This document shows positions 14,535-16,089 of a DNA stretch of 16,089 bases, piece after piece. The number at the start of each line of letters is the position of its first letter. Position 1 is the first letter of the stretch. This DNA is from DASXRA01 sp036506155 (GTDB taxonomy: Bacteria > Actinomycetota > Actinomycetes > Mycobacteriales > Jatrophihabitantaceae): positions 1 to 16,089 of the forward strand of contig DASXSF010000092.1 in the NCBI GenBank assembly GCA_036506155.1, given 5' to 3'. The position numbers and the translations under genes were made by a program. Under the pieces are notes generated by a model. It made no database searches. It saw only the letters and a list, made by a program, of their open reading frames with translations, and had not been told where the DNA came from.

Positions 14535-15283
14535 CTTGGTACCTCGGCGAGCATCTCGGCGATCGCGGTAACGCCGGGAGCCGGAACGTCATGTACGACC
14601 ACGCCGTCGGCGAGGCACACCACCCGGTCGGCGTACGACGCGGCGACAGGGTCGTGCGTGACCATGACGACCGTCTGCCCGTCCCGGTCCACCGCCTCGC
14701 GCAGCAGGTCCAGCACGCCCGCCGCGGTCTGGGAGTCCAGCGCACCGGTCGGCTCGTCGCAGAAGATCACCTCGGGCCGGACGGCCAGCGCGCGGGCAAT
14801 GGCCACCCGCTGCTGCTGCCCGCCGGAGAGCTCTGCCGGGCGGTGACGCAGCCGACCCTCGAGGCCAACCCGGCGCAGTACCTCGGCGAGCCAGCGCCGG
14901 TCGACCCGGCGTCCGGCGAGTCGCGCGGGCAGCAGCACGTTCTCCCGGACGTTCAGCGCCGGCACCAGGTTGAACGCTTGGAACACGAAGCCGATCCGGG
15001 TTCGGCGCAGCTTGGTCAGCTCGGTCTCGGACAGCGTGCCCAGCTCCGTGCCGCCGAGCCACACCTGCCCGGACGTGGGCCGGTCCAGCCCGGCCGCGCA
15101 GTGCAGCAGCGTGCTCTTTCCCGACCCGGACGGACCCATGACCGCGGTGAACGTGCCCCTGGCGAAGCTGACGTCGACACCCTTCAGCGCGGTCACCGCC
15201 GAGGAGCCGCGTCCGTAGCTCTTCTGCACCGCGTGCAGTGCGACGGCGTGAACCTGGGTCTCGCGCTCGGTGATCGTTTGCAC
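14528..15283 (-). CDS. ABC transporter ATP-binding protein (MacB/LolD type)
   Basis: A 251-residue nucleotide-binding subunit for the adjacent permease. All motifs are intact: Walker A GPSGSGKST (50-58), Q-loop VFQAFNLVPALNV with Gln102, signature LSGGQQQR (152-159), Walker B VIFCDEP (172-178) with the catalytic Glu, D-loop GALDSQ, and His210 in VMVTHDP. VRENVLLPARLAG is typical of the LolD/MacB/FtsE branch. The frame stays open up to a GTG at 15364, but that start lies in a palindrome arm and gives an unusual N-terminus. The GTG at 15283 starts just before the domain and has TAGCGT 7 bases upstream, suggesting a leaderless message. A GTG at 15340 is a further alternative. Confidence 0.92.
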   Translation of the reverse strand: MQTITERETQVHAVALHAVQKSYGRGSSAVTALKGVDVSFARGTFTAVMGPSGSGKSTLLHCAAGLDRPTSGQVWLGGTELGTLSETELTKLRRTRIGFVFQAFNLVPALNVRENVLLPARLAGRRVDRRWLAEVLRRVGLEGRLRHRPAELSGGQQQRVAIARALAVRPEVIFCDEPTGALDSQTAAGVLDLLREAVDRDGQTVVMVTHDPVAASYADRVVCLADGVVVHDVPAPGVTAIAEMLAEVPRW

Positions 15284-15296
15284 GTCTTCGACGCTA
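15284..15296 (-). promoter_or_regulatory. Candidate -10 box for a leaderless ATPase transcript
   Basis: On the minus strand TAGCGT (15296-15291) matches TAnnnT and is followed by 7 bases and then the GTG at 15283, the spacing expected when transcription starts on the initiation codon. No good -35 is visible at 17-18 bases upstream, and only a weak GAAG could serve as ribosome binding site. This arrangement supports the 15283 start for the ATPase. Confidence 0.35.
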
Positions 15297-15356
15297 TGGA
15301 ACGCCGTGTCCCGACACGATGGGGTTAGCTCCCGAGCCACGGTGGACCTAGCACTA

Positions 15357-15391
15357 CTTGACACGTCACATAGGGTTGTTGACGTGTCAAG
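15357..15391. promoter_or_regulatory. Perfect 12-bp inverted repeat, candidate operator between the ABC and LLM genes
   Basis: CTTGACACGTCA (15357-15368) and TGACGTGTCAAG (15380-15391) are exact reverse complements separated by 11 bases. Each arm also contains its own smaller dyad TGAC-N2-GTCA, so it may be two adjacent dimer sites flanking the LLM promoter. The right arm covers the proposed first codon of the LLM gene, and the TAGGGT box lies in the spacer. A bound repressor would block that promoter. The TTGACA at 15358-15363 looks like a -35 but is only 7 bases from TAGGGT. The cognate regulator is not in the window. Confidence 0.6.
15371..15376 (+). promoter_or_regulatory. Candidate -10 box for a leaderless LLM oxidoreductase transcript
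   Basis: TAGGGT fits the actinobacterial TAnnnT -10 pattern and stands exactly 7 bases before the GTG at 15384, so transcription could begin on the start codon. There is no Shine-Dalgarno sequence before that GTG, which agrees with a leaderless message. No consensus -35 occurs at normal spacing. Confidence 0.45.
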
Positions 15392-16089
15392 AGTTCAGGT
15401 CGGAGTGAACGTGTCCGGGGCCGATCCGGTGGGTCTCGCCAGAACCGCCGAGGCGCTCGGCTTCGACTTCGTCTCGGCGGCTGACCATCCGGCTGCTGCC
15501 GGTTCGCCGTACGAGGTATGGACGCTGCTGACCTGGATCGCCGCGTCGACGTCCCGCATCAAGGTCGCAACTCGTGTGCTCGGAGTGCCGTACCGGCCAC
15601 CGGCAATGGTGGCCAAGATGGCCGAGACGCTGGACCGGCTGTCCGACGGACGGCTGATCCTCGGCCTGGGGGGCGGCTCATCCGACGACGAGTTCCGCGC
15701 ATTCGGCCTCGGCGTGCCCCCACCCGCAGAGAAGGTCACCGGCATGGACGAGGCGATCCGCATCATGCGTGGTCTGTGGCAGCAACCCCGGCTGACGTTC
15801 TCGGGCCGGCGCTACCGGGTCGAGGACGCCATGCTGGAACCCAAGCCGGCACACCGCATCCCGATCTGGCTGGGCACCTACGGGCCACGGGCGCTGCGCG
15901 TTACCGGAGAGCTCGCCGACGGCTGGATTCCCTCACTCGGCTTCGCGCCGCCCGACCAGGTGCCCGCGATGCGCCACCGGATCCGCGCCGCTGCCCGTGC
16001 GGCCGGCCGCGACCCGGACGCGATCACGCTGGCCTACAACGTCGAGGTCGAGGTCGGCGCCAGGGCGCGGCCGGGCGTCGTCTGCGGCC
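15384..16089 (+). CDS. LLM-class flavin/F420-dependent oxidoreductase, C-terminus beyond the window
   Basis: The first 235 codons of a luciferase-like monooxygenase-fold enzyme, read without interruption to the window end. Typical segments are VGVNVSGADPVGLARTAEAL (5-24), GFDFVSAADHPA (25-36), TSRIKVATRVLGVPYRPPAMVAKMAETLDRLSDGRLILGLGGG spread over about 55-98, and IPIWLGTYGPRALRVTGELADGW (about 164-186). The DRLSDGRLILGLG stretch and the ADGW motif are hallmarks of bacterial LLM proteins binding FMN or, in many actinobacteria, F420. The substrate cannot be told. The GTG at 15384 lacks a ribosome binding site but follows TAGGGT by 7 bases, so a leaderless start fits. A later in-frame GTG at 15405 would lose the conserved first beta strand. 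It is divergent from the ABC transporter genes. Confidence 0.88.
   Translation, partial: MSRVQVGVNVSGADPVGLARTAEALGFDFVSAADHPAAAGSPYEVWTLLTWIAASTSRIKVATRVLGVPYRPPAMVAKMAETLDRLSDGRLILGLGGGSSDDEFRAFGLGVPPPAEKVTGMDEAIRIMRGLWQQPRLTFSGRRYRVEDAMLEPKPAHRIPIWLGTYGPRALRVTGELADGWIPSLGFAPPDQVPAMRHRIRAAARAAGRDPDAITLAYNVEVEVGARARPGVVCG

Noticed and set aside
15284..15364. N-terminal extension of the ABC ATPase from GTG 15364
   Set aside because: The codon is created by the palindrome arm, and the extra 27 residues have no family support; GTG 15283 has better promoter spacing.
15358..15390. TTGACA boxes on both strands taken as -35 elements
   Set aside because: Both belong to the inverted repeat, and neither has a TAnnnT box at 16-19 bases; the nearest boxes are 7 and 12 bases away.
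15395..15766. 123-codon minus-strand frame inside the LLM gene
   Set aside because: Antisense shadow; the plus strand reads an uninterrupted luciferase-like protein with family motifs.
1..16089. CRISPR arrays, tRNA or rRNA genes, phage or defence modules
   Set aside because: No spaced direct repeats, cloverleaf-like or rRNA sequence was recognised, and apart from the IS110 fragment every gene belongs to metabolism, transport or unknown surface proteins.

Overview
This window comes from a high-GC actinobacterium (Actinomycetota). The evidence is the strong G/C bias at third codon positions, frequent GTG starts, promoter -10 boxes of the TAnnnT type, a secreted beta-propeller protein of a kind common in this phylum, and a luciferase-like (LLM) flavin/F420-type oxidoreductase. 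The genus cannot be named from the sequence alone.

The first 9.3 kb is a phenylacetate (paa) catabolic cluster built as two divergent operons around a short, relatively AT-rich control region (2402-2480). Leftward run paaI (thioesterase), paaK (phenylacetate-CoA ligase) and a TetR-family regulator, each joined to the next by a 4-base ATGA overlap. Rightward run a thiolase (paaJ-type), paaZ (ring hydrolase/aldehyde dehydrogenase) and paaA-paaB-paaC-paaD-paaE (multicomponent phenylacetyl-CoA epoxidase and its maturation and reductase proteins). All of these overlap by 1 or 4 bases or abut directly. PaaK makes phenylacetyl-CoA. PaaABCE, helped by PaaD, makes the ring 1,2-epoxide. PaaZ opens and oxidises the ring after isomerisation. 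The thiolase cleaves the beta-oxidation products, and PaaI hydrolyses CoA esters that would otherwise trap CoA. The isomerase (paaG) and the hydratase/dehydrogenase (paaF/paaH) are not in the window. A TetR-type operator candidate between the divergent operons would let the encoded regulator control both sides.

At the left edge (1-52, minus strand) is the 5' end of an IS110-family transposase. After paaE comes a monocistronic yceI-type gene with its own candidate promoter and a perfect 13-bp dyad. It is followed by a 21-bp perfect hairpin between convergent genes.

The right part holds a leftward block: an MacB/LolD-type ABC ATPase and its large 10-TM FtsX-type permease, overlapping by 7 bases, then a GC-rich hairpin and a membrane-anchored or secreted beta-propeller protein. 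Divergent from the ATPase is an LLM-class oxidoreductase, cut by the window end. Their 100-bp intergenic region carries a 12-bp perfect inverted repeat and two opposed TAnnnT-N7-GTG arrangements that suggest leaderless transcripts on both sides.

No tRNA, rRNA or CRISPR array was seen. No clearly new multi-gene system was found. The most interesting items are the control regions and intergenic palindromes listed in the findings.
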